From: Anaerovibrio lipolyticus
Lineage (GTDB): Bacteria > Bacillota > Negativicutes > Selenomonadales > Selenomonadaceae
NCBI RefSeq assembly: GCF_021531495.1
Contig: NZ_JADYTY010000005.1
Span: forward strand, 1-64,000
Length of the DNA: 64,000 bases
Reading direction: 5' to 3'
The notes beneath the pieces were generated by a model, which was not told where the DNA came from, made no database searches, and worked only from the letters and a program-made list of their open reading frames with translations. Position numbers and translations under genes: made by a program. Positions 1-8,154 of the stretch are shown here, piece after piece (the stretch's first letter is position 1; the number at the start of each line of letters is the position of its first letter).

Positions 1-73
1 ACGCCTTTTTTATCTTCTGAAATATACAGTTTTCAAGGAACTACACCATTTTACGGTGTGGGAAGTTTAAAAA

Positions 74-82
74 TGTTATAAT
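74..82 (+). promoter_or_regulatory. extended -10 promoter of first gene
   Basis: The sequence TGtTATAAT is an extended -10 element about 27 bases before the start at 109. No good -35 hexamer stands 17 bases upstream, as is usual for extended -10 promoters. A short hairpin (ACACC/GGTGT) lies just upstream at about 42-58 and may end transcription of a gene left of the window. Confidence 0.5.
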
Positions 83-108
83 AAAACCATGAAATTAAGG
101 AGGAAACT

Positions 109-672
109 ATGGAATATATAAATTTTCAGGTAGGTGAAAAATTCCCCCTGCCTATTAAGAATCAGGGGGATGGTGGTCTATTTCAAATTGACGCCAATGG
201 CTGTATGTTTATTTTGCAGCTTAGCAAAACCGATGTTATTGCAGTAGAGGCCTTTCGTACTGGCAAGCTGGAGCTGGGCCTCTATGAACAGGATGGTATT
301 TTGTTCCTGCTTTACAAGATTGATGGCATCTTCAAGGATGGCTGGGGAGATTGCCCTCTAGGTGTACAGTTGCTGCCACCTGGGCTAAAGCCTATTTTAG
401 AGGACTTGCAGGAGCCTGTTATGCACCTTTATCTGGTAGATACCCAGTTGCAGGTTCTGCTGGCTCAGCGTACCGTAGAGCTTTCTGAGGAGTTCTTTGA
501 CCAGCTTCGCCATGCTGTAAAAAATCAATTAGAATCCTCTATGACCTCCGGTGCCTTTGTTACAACTTTGCAGAAAATCTGGGCTCAGCATACTTCCAAG
601 GATATGAGCGAGCACCTCTTAGCCCACCAGCAAATAGAGATGAAAATCCCACCTATGGCACCAAAACACTAA
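109..672 (+). CDS. conserved hypothetical protein, 187 aa
   Basis: I do not recognise this family. It is a soluble, acidic protein of mixed alpha/beta look, with no signal peptide, membrane segment, cysteine cluster or nucleotide-binding motif. A strong ribosome site (AAGGAGGAAACT) stands right before the ATG, its own extended -10 promoter is upstream, and an intrinsic terminator follows directly. It is therefore most likely a single-gene transcription unit, and it converges on the minus-strand PHP gene. The C-terminal third (from about residue 118) looks helical and charged. No function can be assigned from sequence alone. Confidence 0.8.
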   Translation: MEYINFQVGEKFPLPIKNQGDGGLFQIDANGCMFILQLSKTDVIAVEAFRTGKLELGLYEQDGILFLLYKIDGIFKDGWGDCPLGVQLLPPGLKPILEDLQEPVMHLYLVDTQLQVLLAQRTVELSEEFFDQLRHAVKNQLESSMTSGAFVTTLQKIWAQHTSKDMSEHLLAHQQIEMKIPPMAPKH

Positions 673-675
673 AAG

Positions 676-711
676 CAAAGCCCCCGCAACTGTCATTTGC
701 GGGGGCTTTGT
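676..711 (+). terminator. intrinsic terminator between convergent genes
   Basis: AAGCCCCCGCA and TGCGGGGGCTT form an 11-bp stem around an 8-base loop, followed by a short T-rich tail. It lies 4 bases after the stop of the 109-672 gene and 10 bases from the end of the convergent PHP gene, so it may serve both strands. Confidence 0.85.
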
Positions 712-720
712 GCTGTCATT

Positions 721-1572
721 CTACCCTAGCTCCACCAGATTTCTCTGTCTATGGTCAAAGGTAAGGCCCTGAGTATATCCAAATCCCTTAGCATATTCAA
801 TGGCCTTGTCAATATAGCTGCCACAATCCCCTGGCTTATGGGCATCAGAGGAAGTAATTATAGGCAGATCATATTCCTTGGCCAGCTTCATAAACTCTGG
901 ATAAGGAGAAATTTCCTCAATAGGATAACGATATAGGGTGCCAGTATTCACATCTACACCCATATTGGCTTTTTTCAGAGCCTTAACAGCTCGCAGCAGA
1001 TATGGCTGTACATCAAAATCTGGCAAATATTTATACAAACGTATATTGAAAGGATGTCCCAACACATCATAGCAGCCACCAGCACAGAGATGTTCAATCT
1101 CCTGGGTGTACCACTCATAAATATCATCTAAGGAATGATTCTGCCACTCAGCCTTGATTTCACTGGAATCATAGGCCCAACCTCGAATGAAGTGTATAGA
1201 GCCAATAACATAATCAAAATCATAGTGAGACAAAATTTCCCTTACCTTGGCCTGATTCTGAAAATTGCAAACCTCAATACCGGTTTTTACTTTATAACCC
1301 AAAGACCGGAGCTTGGCCATAAAAGCGAAATAATCCTCCAAAGTATGCTTGAATTTATTCCGCTTTAACCATTTTTGCTGAAAACTTCCTACAAAGGAAT
1401 CATCCAAAATCAAATCATCGTAATAAAGCTGCTGAAACTCTGGAAAGGTATGGCTATGCTCGCTAATACCGATTTCATCCAAGCCTCTTTTCTGTGCCGC
1501 CTCAAAGAAGCCCTTTACCCACTCCACATCATAATCGCCATATTCAAAATGCATATGATAATCGTATTTCAC
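721..1572 (-). CDS. PHP-domain phosphoesterase, HisJ-like
   Basis: This 283-aa protein has the PHP metal-site motifs. An HxH pair is at residues 6-8 (YHMHFEYG), SEHS is near 37-40, IGSIHF lies in mid-protein, LGHPF is near 175 and SSDAHKP is near 240. Family members hydrolyse phosphoesters with a trinuclear metal centre; the closest named role is histidinol phosphatase (HisJ/HisK type). No other histidine biosynthesis gene is nearby, so the substrate is uncertain. Its start codon shares one base with the stop of the upstream HAD gene, which indicates translational coupling in the tetR-nirJ1-nirJ2-HAD-PHP run. A second PHP gene of this kind lies at about 52-54.5 kb and is broken by an insertion element, so this copy may be the working paralogue. 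Confidence 0.85.
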   Translation of the reverse strand: MKYDYHMHFEYGDYDVEWVKGFFEAAQKRGLDEIGISEHSHTFPEFQQLYYDDLILDDSFVGSFQQKWLKRNKFKHTLEDYFAFMAKLRSLGYKVKTGIEVCNFQNQAKVREILSHYDFDYVIGSIHFIRGWAYDSSEIKAEWQNHSLDDIYEWYTQEIEHLCAGGCYDVLGHPFNIRLYKYLPDFDVQPYLLRAVKALKKANMGVDVNTGTLYRYPIEEISPYPEFMKLAKEYDLPIITSSDAHKPGDCGSYIDKAIEYAKGFGYTQGLTFDHRQRNLVELG

Positions 1573-2372
1573 TAAATCATCCCCTGACGAATAAACTCCT
1601 TAATCTGCTCCATTACCCCATGCTCTACATTGCTCTTGCACTGGAATCTAGCCACCTTTTTCAAATCAGGATGGGCATTGGCCATAGCATAGCTGTAGTA
1701 CACGGACTGCATCATTTCATAGTCATTCATATAGTCGCCAAAGGCAGCACATTCCTCTGGCTTGAAGCCAAATTTTTCCTGCACCTTTTTAACCGCCCAG
1801 CCCTTGTTAGCATCTGGATTCAAATAATCCACCCACACATTGCTGCTCAGAGTACGATGGAGATAGGTATCCAAATCAGACATAGGTTCCCAGATATTCT
1901 TTACAGAATCCTCATATTCATTGTCTGCCAAGGCCAGTTTGATGAAATCATCATCAATATCCTCAAATCTGTCTACATACTCAGCTCTGGTATAATATTT
2001 GTGCAGTTCTCCAATATATGGCTCCCACTGGCGCAGAACGTAGCTGTTCTTTTTACCACTGACTACGGGATAAATATGAGGTATACTCATGGCCTTGTAA
2101 AGAACCTTCATATATTCAGCCTTATCAATAGTGCTGGAAAACATTTCCTTTTCCCGATAGCAGGAATAAGCTCCATTCTCTGCCAGAAAGAGGAAATCAT
2201 CCTTGTACTTACCCATTTGATACATCAGGGCATAATACTGACGGCCACTGGTAGGAGCAAAAATTACATTCCGCTTTTTCAGCTCTTCCATAACCTCATC
2301 AAATTCAGCTGGCAGCTGGCCATTCTCGTCCAGCAAGGTTCCATCCATGTCAGAAAAAATTACTTTTATCAT
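1572..2372 (-). CDS. HAD-IIB (Cof-type) phosphatase
   Basis: The N-terminus MIKVIFSDMDGTLL has the DxDGT nucleophile motif of HAD phosphatases (D8 and D10). A GRQYYALM segment follows motif II, and GDYMNDYEM near the C-terminus is the acidic motif IV. The large C2B cap between them is typical of Cof/YbiV-type enzymes, which dephosphorylate sugar phosphates or cofactors such as FMN and PLP. I start it at the ATG at 2372, preceded by GGGGTG; an in-frame GTG nine bases upstream would add three residues. It overlaps the next gene by one base. A 7-bp hairpin (TTGCCAA/TTGGCAA, 2395-2412) sits in the gap after nirJ2. The physiological substrate is unknown. Confidence 0.85.
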   Translation of the reverse strand: MIKVIFSDMDGTLLDENGQLPAEFDEVMEELKKRNVIFAPTSGRQYYALMYQMGKYKDDFLFLAENGAYSCYREKEMFSSTIDKAEYMKVLYKAMSIPHIYPVVSGKKNSYVLRQWEPYIGELHKYYTRAEYVDRFEDIDDDFIKLALADNEYEDSVKNIWEPMSDLDTYLHRTLSSNVWVDYLNPDANKGWAVKKVQEKFGFKPEECAAFGDYMNDYEMMQSVYYSYAMANAHPDLKKVARFQCKSNVEHGVMEQIKEFIRQGMI

Positions 2373-2452
2373 ATACTTCACCCCGTATCACCAATTGCCA
2401 AGAGATTGGCAACCCTACAACATCTCTACAGCCTGCCCCAACCATCCTGATT

Positions 2453-3445
2453 TTAGCCCTTGCGGCCATGATAAAGGCACCAAGGCTCCTCTGCCATATA
2501 GTCACCCTCATGGTAGTAGGCAGCTCTGGCCCGACAGCCACCGCAGGCTCTCTTGTACTGACAGCTGCCGCAGCCACCGGAATATTCCATAGTACGCAGT
2601 TTGTTCAGCACAGGGCTGTTTTTCCAGATTTCATCAAATGGAGTCTGGCGCACATCCCCCAGCTCCATATTCAAATAAGCACAAGGCTGTACCTTGCCCT
2701 TAGGGCTAATTATACAATAGGCTGTACCAGCAAGGCAACCTCTGCGGAAGCGGGTTTTCAATCCCATCTGGTCTGCAATCCGCAGGAACTGCGGAGCACA
2801 GGTTGGCTTCAATTCAATATCCACCTGCTGCTGTTTTTTCATGATTCTGGTCAGGGTTTCCTCATAAGCCTCTGCCCGCAAGGACTCTGCTTCAATGGTT
2901 TTGGCTCGTCCCGTAGGCACCAAGAAGAAGAAATGATGGGCCACGGCCCCCTCGGCTACGGCAAAATCCGTCAAAGCCTCCAGCTCGTGATTGTTCCACT
3001 CCATAACTGTGGTGTGAATCTGAAAGGGCAGGCCTACAGCACGACAATTTCGCATCCCCTGTACCGCCCCTTCCCAGGCTCCCGGGAACTTACGGAACTG
3101 ATTGTGCTTCTCCTTATCCATAGAGTCCAAGGAGATTCCCATGCCCATAGCCCCGGCATCCTTTAGCTTTTGGGCCATTTCCAAGGTAATCAAAGTGCCA
3201 TTGGTACCAAATACCGGCCGAAGACCTAGACTGGTGGCATAGGCTACCAGCTCCACAATATCAGGCCGCATCAAAGGCTCGCCCCCAGAAAAAATCATAA
3301 TTTTGAAATTGGCTCTAGCTATCTGCTCCAAAAGCGTCTTGGCCTCTGCTGTAGACAGCTCCTCCTCAGCCTTACAGCCTGCATCTCGATAGCAATGGTC
3401 ACAGTACATATTGCAGGCATTGGTAGTATTCCAGGAAACTATCAT
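2453..3445 (-). CDS. nirJ2: radical SAM/SPASM heme protein NirJ2 (AhbD-like)
   Basis: This 330-aa radical SAM enzyme has the CxxxCxxC cluster motif at C11, C15 and C18 (CNMYCDHC), an SAM-binding FSGGEPL motif near residue 53, and a cysteine-rich C-terminal SPASM-like region (CGSCQYKRACGGC, then WC). Length and motifs fit NirJ2. In the siroheme-dependent heme route, AhbD/NirJ2 proteins convert Fe-coproporphyrin III to heme by oxidative decarboxylation of two propionates. It overlaps nirJ1 by four bases (ATGA), so the pair is co-translated. The ahbA/B decarboxylase genes are not in this window. The radical SAM assignment is firm; the exact reaction is inferred from family and pairing. Confidence 0.87.
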   Translation of the reverse strand: MIVSWNTTNACNMYCDHCYRDAGCKAEEELSTAEAKTLLEQIARANFKIMIFSGGEPLMRPDIVELVAYATSLGLRPVFGTNGTLITLEMAQKLKDAGAMGMGISLDSMDKEKHNQFRKFPGAWEGAVQGMRNCRAVGLPFQIHTTVMEWNNHELEALTDFAVAEGAVAHHFFFLVPTGRAKTIEAESLRAEAYEETLTRIMKKQQQVDIELKPTCAPQFLRIADQMGLKTRFRRGCLAGTAYCIISPKGKVQPCAYLNMELGDVRQTPFDEIWKNSPVLNKLRTMEYSGGCGSCQYKRACGGCRARAAYYHEGDYMAEEPWCLYHGRKG

Positions 3446-4635
3446 TTGTCAGCACCTCCTGCTATACCAATTTCCTCATCTGTCAAATAACATGATGGGT
3501 CAGACTCCCAGAAATCCCCGGTAACAGCCTCTGCCCTGGTACGGAAATTGCCATTGCAATTTTCCAGGAAACGACACTGACTGCAGCGCCCCTTTAATAG
3601 TGGCTTTCTATCCTTTAGACCAGCCATAATTGGATTGGAGGTGTCCTGCCAAATTTCACTAAATTTCCTATCCCTTACATTGCCAAAGGTGTGATGCTGG
3701 GTAAACTGGTCTGGGTGAACATAGCCAAAGGGATCTACCTCCCCAAAGGCTATACCAGAGCGATTGCCTCCGTTCATGGAAATATATTTCTTTATCTGGG
3801 CCGCCTGCTGGTCATTGCCCTCTGAAACAGCCTTGAGATACATATAAACACCATCACAATGGTTATCTACAGTAAGAATCTCCTTTTCCAGACCTCTATC
3901 CTCAAAATCCTTGGTACGGCGAATAATAATATCCATAGCCCGACGGGATTCCTCCGCGGTAACATCCTGATTCTTCATGGCTGTACCCCGACCGGAATAA
4001 ACCAAATGATAGAAGCAGACTCTGTTAATATTCTCCCGTTCAATAAAATCAAAAATATTTTCCAGCTCCTGAATATTGTGATGATTAATGGTAAAGCGCA
4101 GGCCCACCCGCTGACCTACAGCCACACAATTCTGAATACCCGCCATAGCCTTCTGGAAGGCTCCTTCTACTCCTCGGAACTGGTCATTTACATCCTGCAA
4201 GCCATCCAGGGAAATCCCTACATAACCCACCCCAATATCCTTGATGCGCTGAGCCACCTCTCTGGTAATCAAGGTGCCATTGGTGGACAGGGTTGGACGC
4301 ACTCCCTTGGCCTGAGCATATTCTGCCAGCTCAAAGAAATCTGGACGAATCAAAGGCTCACCGCCAGAGAATAGCAATACTGGTACATGAAAATCTGCCA
4401 AATCATCAATGAAGCTTTTGGCTTCCTGGGTAGTCAGCTCATTCTGATACTTCTTATTATCAGAGCTCATATAGCAATGACGACATTTCAGATTGCAGGT
4501 TTTGGTGGAATTCCATACCACCACCGGCCCCATGCCCTCACCGGCACCATTTCGCATGGCATGGGCATTCTTGGTATATCTCAGAGAATCACCATAGTAT
4601 TCTCTGGCAAATAAAAGCTTGGTTACACTAATCAT
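3442..4635 (-). CDS. nirJ1: radical SAM/SPASM heme protein NirJ1 (AhbC-like)
   Basis: The start MISVTKLLFAREYYGDSLRY is the hallmark N-terminus of NirJ1/AhbC proteins. The 4Fe-4S cysteines are C47, C51 and C54 (CNLKCRHC), FSGGEPL follows near residue 92, and a C-terminal CSQCRFLENC motif can bind a second cluster. AhbC removes the acetate side chains of 12,18-didecarboxysiroheme to give Fe-coproporphyrin III, which AhbD then uses. In denitrifiers the homologue NirJ acts in heme d1 synthesis, but no nir genes are seen here, so anaerobic heme b synthesis is the better reading. The gene begins 30 bases after a TetR regulator gene and is probably cotranscribed with it. Confidence 0.87.
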   Translation of the reverse strand: MISVTKLLFAREYYGDSLRYTKNAHAMRNGAGEGMGPVVVWNSTKTCNLKCRHCYMSSDNKKYQNELTTQEAKSFIDDLADFHVPVLLFSGGEPLIRPDFFELAEYAQAKGVRPTLSTNGTLITREVAQRIKDIGVGYVGISLDGLQDVNDQFRGVEGAFQKAMAGIQNCVAVGQRVGLRFTINHHNIQELENIFDFIERENINRVCFYHLVYSGRGTAMKNQDVTAEESRRAMDIIIRRTKDFEDRGLEKEILTVDNHCDGVYMYLKAVSEGNDQQAAQIKKYISMNGGNRSGIAFGEVDPFGYVHPDQFTQHHTFGNVRDRKFSEIWQDTSNPIMAGLKDRKPLLKGRCSQCRFLENCNGNFRTRAEAVTGDFWESDPSCYLTDEEIGIAGGADK

Positions 4636-4665
4636 TTTTTACACTCATCCTATTACACAATTTAT

Positions 4666-5298
4666 CTATTTGGTACAGATAGCATCAATTATCAGTCTAA
4701 GCTTCATGGTAATATTTTCTTCAAAGCTTAAAGGCAGACTGCTAAAGGCTGCTGCCTGAAACAAAGAATGGAACATTTCCGTAATAATTTCTGCAGAAAC
4801 ATCCTGCCGAAATTCTCCACTGGCCTGTCCCTCCTGCACCAGCTGTAGAAACATGGCCATAAAAGCAGGACCATGACCTCTATGCTCATGAGGTTCCAGG
4901 TCACAGTCCTTTTCCTTGCCCTTAGCCTCCTCTGAAGCTTGCTCCGGCCGTGCTCCAGCACTTAAGAACAAAGGCAGGACATATTTATTGCTATCTACCA
5001 GCTGTGCCGTCATCAGCACCATCTCTCGCAGGATTTCTGCCTTGCTTTTTTGCTCTGCGGTCAAATGCTGCAACCTCTGCTGCAACTGTACAGCTAGATT
5101 ATCTAACAAGTAGTGCAGCAGCTGATCCTTAGAGTCAAAATAATTATAGAAGGTTCCCAATCCCATATTGGCTGCCTTCATAATATCCGCTATTGAAGTG
5201 GCTTGAAATCCCCGCTGGACAAATTGTTCAATGGCTGTTTCCATGATTGTTTGCTTAGCTAGAAGCTTTTTTTGCTCCCTTTTGCTAATTTCAGCCAT
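4666..5298 (-). CDS. TetR/AcrR family transcriptional regulator
   Basis: This 210-aa protein starts with a charged leader followed by a clear TetR helix-turn-helix (about residues 20-62: GFQATSIADIMKAANMGLGTFYNYFDSKDQL). The rest is a helical ligand-binding and dimer domain. It is the first gene of the run leading into nirJ1 and nirJ2, so it may control heme genes or sense a porphyrin, but no ligand can be read from the sequence. A TTTAAA-17-TATAAT promoter lies 33-61 bases upstream, with ATGAA/TTCAT half-sites nearby that could be its own operator. The start is supported by GGGAGGTG upstream. Confidence 0.87.
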   Translation of the reverse strand: MAEISKREQKKLLAKQTIMETAIEQFVQRGFQATSIADIMKAANMGLGTFYNYFDSKDQLLHYLLDNLAVQLQQRLQHLTAEQKSKAEILREMVLMTAQLVDSNKYVLPLFLSAGARPEQASEEAKGKEKDCDLEPHEHRGHGPAFMAMFLQLVQEGQASGEFRQDVSAEIITEMFHSLFQAAAFSSLPLSFEENITMKLRLIIDAICTK

Positions 5299-5330
5299 AA
5301 AAAAACACCTCCCAAATAACTCATTGCTAT

Positions 5331-5359
5331 ATTATATATGATATTCATGGATTTTTAAA
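5331..5359 (-). promoter_or_regulatory. sigma-A-type promoter of tetR-nirJ1-nirJ2 run
   Basis: On the minus strand, TTTAAA (5354-5359) and TATAAT (5331-5336) are 17 bases apart and sit just upstream of the TetR gene. A dyad ATGAA-5-TTCAT lies slightly further upstream, near 5367-5381, and is a candidate operator. Confidence 0.5.
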
Positions 5360-5423
5360 GTAAAAAATGAATTGTGTTCATATTTTTGCATCTGCAAAAA
5401 CCTAATTTTAGGACATCTTGTCA

Positions 5424-7187
5424 TTAATGACTATAAATCTCGCCACCATAAATGCGGTCAAAAGGTTCAAAATCATTGCTAAAAATACTTTTAGAGATTT
5501 TATTATCTGAAAAATTCACACCTATTGCATCAAAAATAGAATACATTAGATAATCTGTACGATATGGTCTGTGAACACCATTTTTTATGCGCTGCCATAC
5601 TTCTGGATATTGTTCACGATATTGCTTAGAGGTCCATACCACAAAGGGAATCTCAATCATATGCTTGCTTCTTTTTTCCTCAGCAGTATGCTGGGCATTT
5701 TTTGAAGTGTCATAAAGATCCATACCATGATCAGAAATATAGAAAATTATCGCATTTTTGTCCTCAAAACGACGAATAATTTCATTGACTATATAATCAT
5801 TATAGAGTACAGCATTATCATATTCTGCCTTGGTTTGCTTCTCCCCTTTGCTATCTCCTTCTTCGTCATCAGCCGTAAATTTGGCAAATTTATCAGTATA
5901 CCGTGAACTGAATATTTCGTGTGTACCGTATAGATGAATTGTATAATACTGTCTAGGCTGGTGGTTATCCTGCAAAAATTCATCTAAATAAGGCAGTAAT
6001 TGTTCATCTGGCTGAGCAGCAACAAAACCGCCTCCCTTTATGCCACCGGTTATGCGCATGAATTTGAATTCATCGGAACGGTGTGCATATACCCCTTCAA
6101 GGTTTCCCCAGCCTGAGGATGGTTCCTGATTAGATAGCCACGTTGTATGATATCCAGCCATCCTTATAGTATCTATAAGATTCAAGTATTCATACCAGGG
6201 ATCGCTACTGTCCCTATCCTTTGGTGCTGTATTAAAAATCATACTCATGGCCTGTGTAGTTCCGTTACCGCAGGCTATGGTATCATCAAATACCGCCAGC
6301 TCGCCTTGTTTTTCCCTTGCTTCAAGCAAAGGACTGGTAGGTAGGTTGTAACCATATAAGCTCATATGATTTCTATCCGTGGATTCTCCTAAAACAAACA
6401 CCACATAAGGAACCTTCATATCTCCAGCTTCTACAATCTGCGATTCTTTGGCCTTATCCATACCTGAACAAATAATATCGTCACCGCCAATCTCCATCCG
6501 TGCTGCATAAAAATCCATACAAAAACGAGCCACATCCCAATATTTATAGAGTGTATCGTATTTCCAATGAGTAATTTCCCATGAATAGTCTATATCGTCA
6601 CAGATGGATTCTTTGGCGATATAACCCATTTTGGCAAATGAACATAGAAAACATATTAGTATAAATATAGACAGTTTTGGATTAAGGCCTATGTGACGGA
6701 TTTTATGTATTGTATATGCAAACAAAGAAAGGAAGCACACCAATGCTAGAATTACCTTTACATGTAATACATATGCCCTCAAAAATTCCCAGGCTGTTCC
6801 AGGATCGGTGCTTAGGATAATAGCTAGTTTTGTCTGATCCAATACATCTCCATATTGGTAAAGCAGGAACCAGTCTACTGTGCATACAATTATTGCTATG
6901 ATAATAAAACATCTTTCAAGAAATACTTTGAATATACAACCTGGGAGGTAGCGAATAACAGCTGCTGTTATGTATATCATAGAAAAGCTGGTTAAAAAAT
7001 GACCTATAGCTTCGATAAGTGCCTTAACTGGTGCAGAGCTATCTGCTTGTAAATAAAAAAGTCCAATTATGCTGCTATTAAACAGCATCATTAAGCATAA
7101 AAAATCCTTGATTCTATCGGTAATACGAAATACTTTATCTAAGATATTTTGAAATAATATTTTTATTTTCATCCACAAATCTACCAT
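5424..7187 (-). CDS. EptA-like phosphoethanolamine transferase
   Basis: This 587-aa protein has about five N-terminal membrane helices (residues ~30-190) followed by an alkaline-phosphatase/sulfatase-fold domain. It shows the family signatures VFVLGESTDRNHMSLYGY, CGNGTTQAM (containing the expected Thr nucleophile) and a metal-binding FYISDHGMDLYD with a following histidine. EptA/Cpt-type enzymes move phosphoethanolamine from phosphatidylethanolamine to lipid A or LPS core on the outer face of the inner membrane, often giving cationic-peptide resistance. Its presence fits a diderm cell envelope. It appears to be a single-gene unit on the minus strand. Sugar-phosphate transferases of the same fold are an alternative, so I give no symbol. 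Confidence 0.85.
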   Translation of the reverse strand: MVDLWMKIKILFQNILDKVFRITDRIKDFLCLMMLFNSSIIGLFYLQADSSAPVKALIEAIGHFLTSFSMIYITAAVIRYLPGCIFKVFLERCFIIIAIIVCTVDWFLLYQYGDVLDQTKLAIILSTDPGTAWEFLRAYVLHVKVILALVCFLSLFAYTIHKIRHIGLNPKLSIFILICFLCSFAKMGYIAKESICDDIDYSWEITHWKYDTLYKYWDVARFCMDFYAARMEIGGDDIICSGMDKAKESQIVEAGDMKVPYVVFVLGESTDRNHMSLYGYNLPTSPLLEAREKQGELAVFDDTIACGNGTTQAMSMIFNTAPKDRDSSDPWYEYLNLIDTIRMAGYHTTWLSNQEPSSGWGNLEGVYAHRSDEFKFMRITGGIKGGGFVAAQPDEQLLPYLDEFLQDNHQPRQYYTIHLYGTHEIFSSRYTDKFAKFTADDEEGDSKGEKQTKAEYDNAVLYNDYIVNEIIRRFEDKNAIIFYISDHGMDLYDTSKNAQHTAEEKRSKHMIEIPFVVWTSKQYREQYPEVWQRIKNGVHRPYRTDYLMYSIFDAIGVNFSDNKISKSIFSNDFEPFDRIYGGEIYSH

Positions 7188-7330
7188 TGATAATCTTCAT
7201 CCCTTTAATGTATTTTTTGTTGTACGCCCTCAATATTATACAATATTACAAAAAATTTGTTGACAAAATTCTGATTTGTAGAGCCAAAGAATTATTTGCA
7301 TAATGGCATACATATACTCTTTACTGAGTC

Positions 7331-7490
7331 ATGACATATACCCTTACAGGCACGCTCGCGCTATATTGATGTGCCTCACGCTGCTAAACTCATTTAATCA
7401 CATGAAAAGTTTCACGATGTTCATCTTTTCATGGCTTAAATTCGTTAAGAAGCAAGGCACATCGATATACCTGTTAAGGGTATATGTCAT
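7331..7490. repeat. long imperfect palindrome (~160 bases)
   Basis: The arm ATGACATATACCCTTACAGG (7331-7350) is matched by CCTGTTAAGGGTATATGTCAT at the other end (7470-7490). The pairing resumes inward through TATATTGATGTGCCT / AGGCACATCGATATA and ends in CATGAAAAG / CTTTTCATG around a loop near 7410-7424. A bulge of about 11 bases (CACGCTCGCGC) is on the left arm only. It could fold as a very long hairpin in single-stranded DNA or RNA. Confidence 0.7.
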
Positions 7491-7604
7491 GCCTTCTACT
7501 TTGTATATTCATTGCACCTTCCTGCTTTGGCACAATTTGGAACGACCTATTTTCTACGAGGATAGCAGAATTATTTGGATTGACAATATCGATAAGCCTT
7601 GATG

Positions 7605-7675
7605 ATTCGGCAACAGCCGAAGGGACATGACACTTTTGCGTCGGGAGACTCCTGCTTTTGCGTAGCAAAAGTGGC
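7605..7675. repeat. hairpin cluster
   Basis: TTCGGC-AACA-GCCGAA (about 7606-7621) is followed by CACTTTTGC ... GCAAAAGTG, which encloses a GGGAGACTCC arm and a competing CTTTTGC-GTA-GCAAAAG hairpin. This is more local pairing than expected for plain intergenic DNA. I cannot match it to a known RNA class. Confidence 0.4.
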
Positions 7676-7911
7676 CCCGGTAGCACTCTCTATCATTACG
7701 GCCTCTGTGAATTGGCTCAGCGACAAGCGGTATTACTGCGTATGGATAAATCACCAGATAGGGCCATTAAGTCGGACAGAGCAAAAGTCGTTATGACCGC
7801 AGGCTGTATATCGAGAATCTTTGACATCCCGAATTATATTTACATTCTTAGGGAGATAGGCAACTCGTCAAATCAGAATTTCTCTTGCGTGCAAAATAGA
7901 ATATTTACGCA

Positions 7912-7944
7912 CAAAAAAACCTCTACCCAAATGGATAAAGGTTT
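7912..7944 (-). terminator. intrinsic terminator of tRNA-Arg
   Basis: Read on the minus strand, AAACCTTTATCC pairs with GGGTAGAGGTTT over 12 bp (two G-U pairs) around ATTT, followed by a run of Ts. It lies 9 bases downstream of the tRNA 3' end. Confidence 0.8.
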
Positions 7945-7952
7945 AATCTCAA

Positions 7953-8030
7953 TGGTGACCCAGGAGGGACTCGAACCCCCGACCCTTTGATTCGTAGTCA
8001 AATACTCTAATCCAGCTGAGCTACTGAGTC
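7953..8030 (-). tRNA. tRNA-Arg (anticodon ACG)
   Basis: The minus strand folds as a full cloverleaf. The acceptor stem is GACTCAG/CTGGGTC with discriminator A and an encoded CCA end. The D arm is GCTC...GAG, and the anticodon stem TTTGA/TCAAA holds loop CTACGAA with anticodon ACG. The T stem GGGGG/CCCTC holds loop TTCGAGT. ACG, read as inosine at position 34 after TadA editing, decodes CGU, CGC and CGA. It has its own promoter and terminator and is a single-gene unit. Confidence 0.95.
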
Positions 8031-8059
8031 ATAATGTCAATCTCACAATCAACATTATT

Positions 8060-8088
8060 ATATTATCACATCACCTATATCGTGTCAA
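8060..8088 (-). promoter_or_regulatory. promoter of tRNA-Arg
   Basis: The minus strand shows a perfect -35 TTGACA (8083-8088), a 17-base spacer and -10 TAATAT (8060-8065), about 30 bases upstream of the mature tRNA 5' end. Confidence 0.8.
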
Positions 8089-8154
8089 CACTTTTTCAGC
8101 AATTCCCAATTATTTTTCAAGAATTACTCAATCAAAAGCATAGTCACTAATCTC

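Larger units (their letters stand above)
7266..7881. repeat. 616-base segment bounded by inverted repeats; no gene
   Basis: No convincing gene occurs between the EptA-like gene and the tRNA. The stretch is bounded by a 13-base perfect inverted repeat: AAATTCTGATTTG at 7266-7278 and CAAATCAGAATTT at 7869-7881, with partial matching continuing outward. Inside are a 160-base imperfect palindrome (7331-7490) and a cluster of small hairpins (7605-7675). The short open frames inside lack ribosome sites and resemble no known family. The layout suggests a non-autonomous or decayed mobile element, but the inverted repeat could also be chance. Confidence 0.4.

Noticed and set aside
7303-7602. 99-codon frame across the long palindrome
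   Set aside because: No ribosome site or family resemblance; the frame follows from the repeat structure.
7658-7990. 110-codon plus-strand frame ending in QEGLEPPTL
   Set aside because: The ending is the well-known false translation of the antisense strand of a tRNA 3' half, here tRNA-Arg; no start signal.
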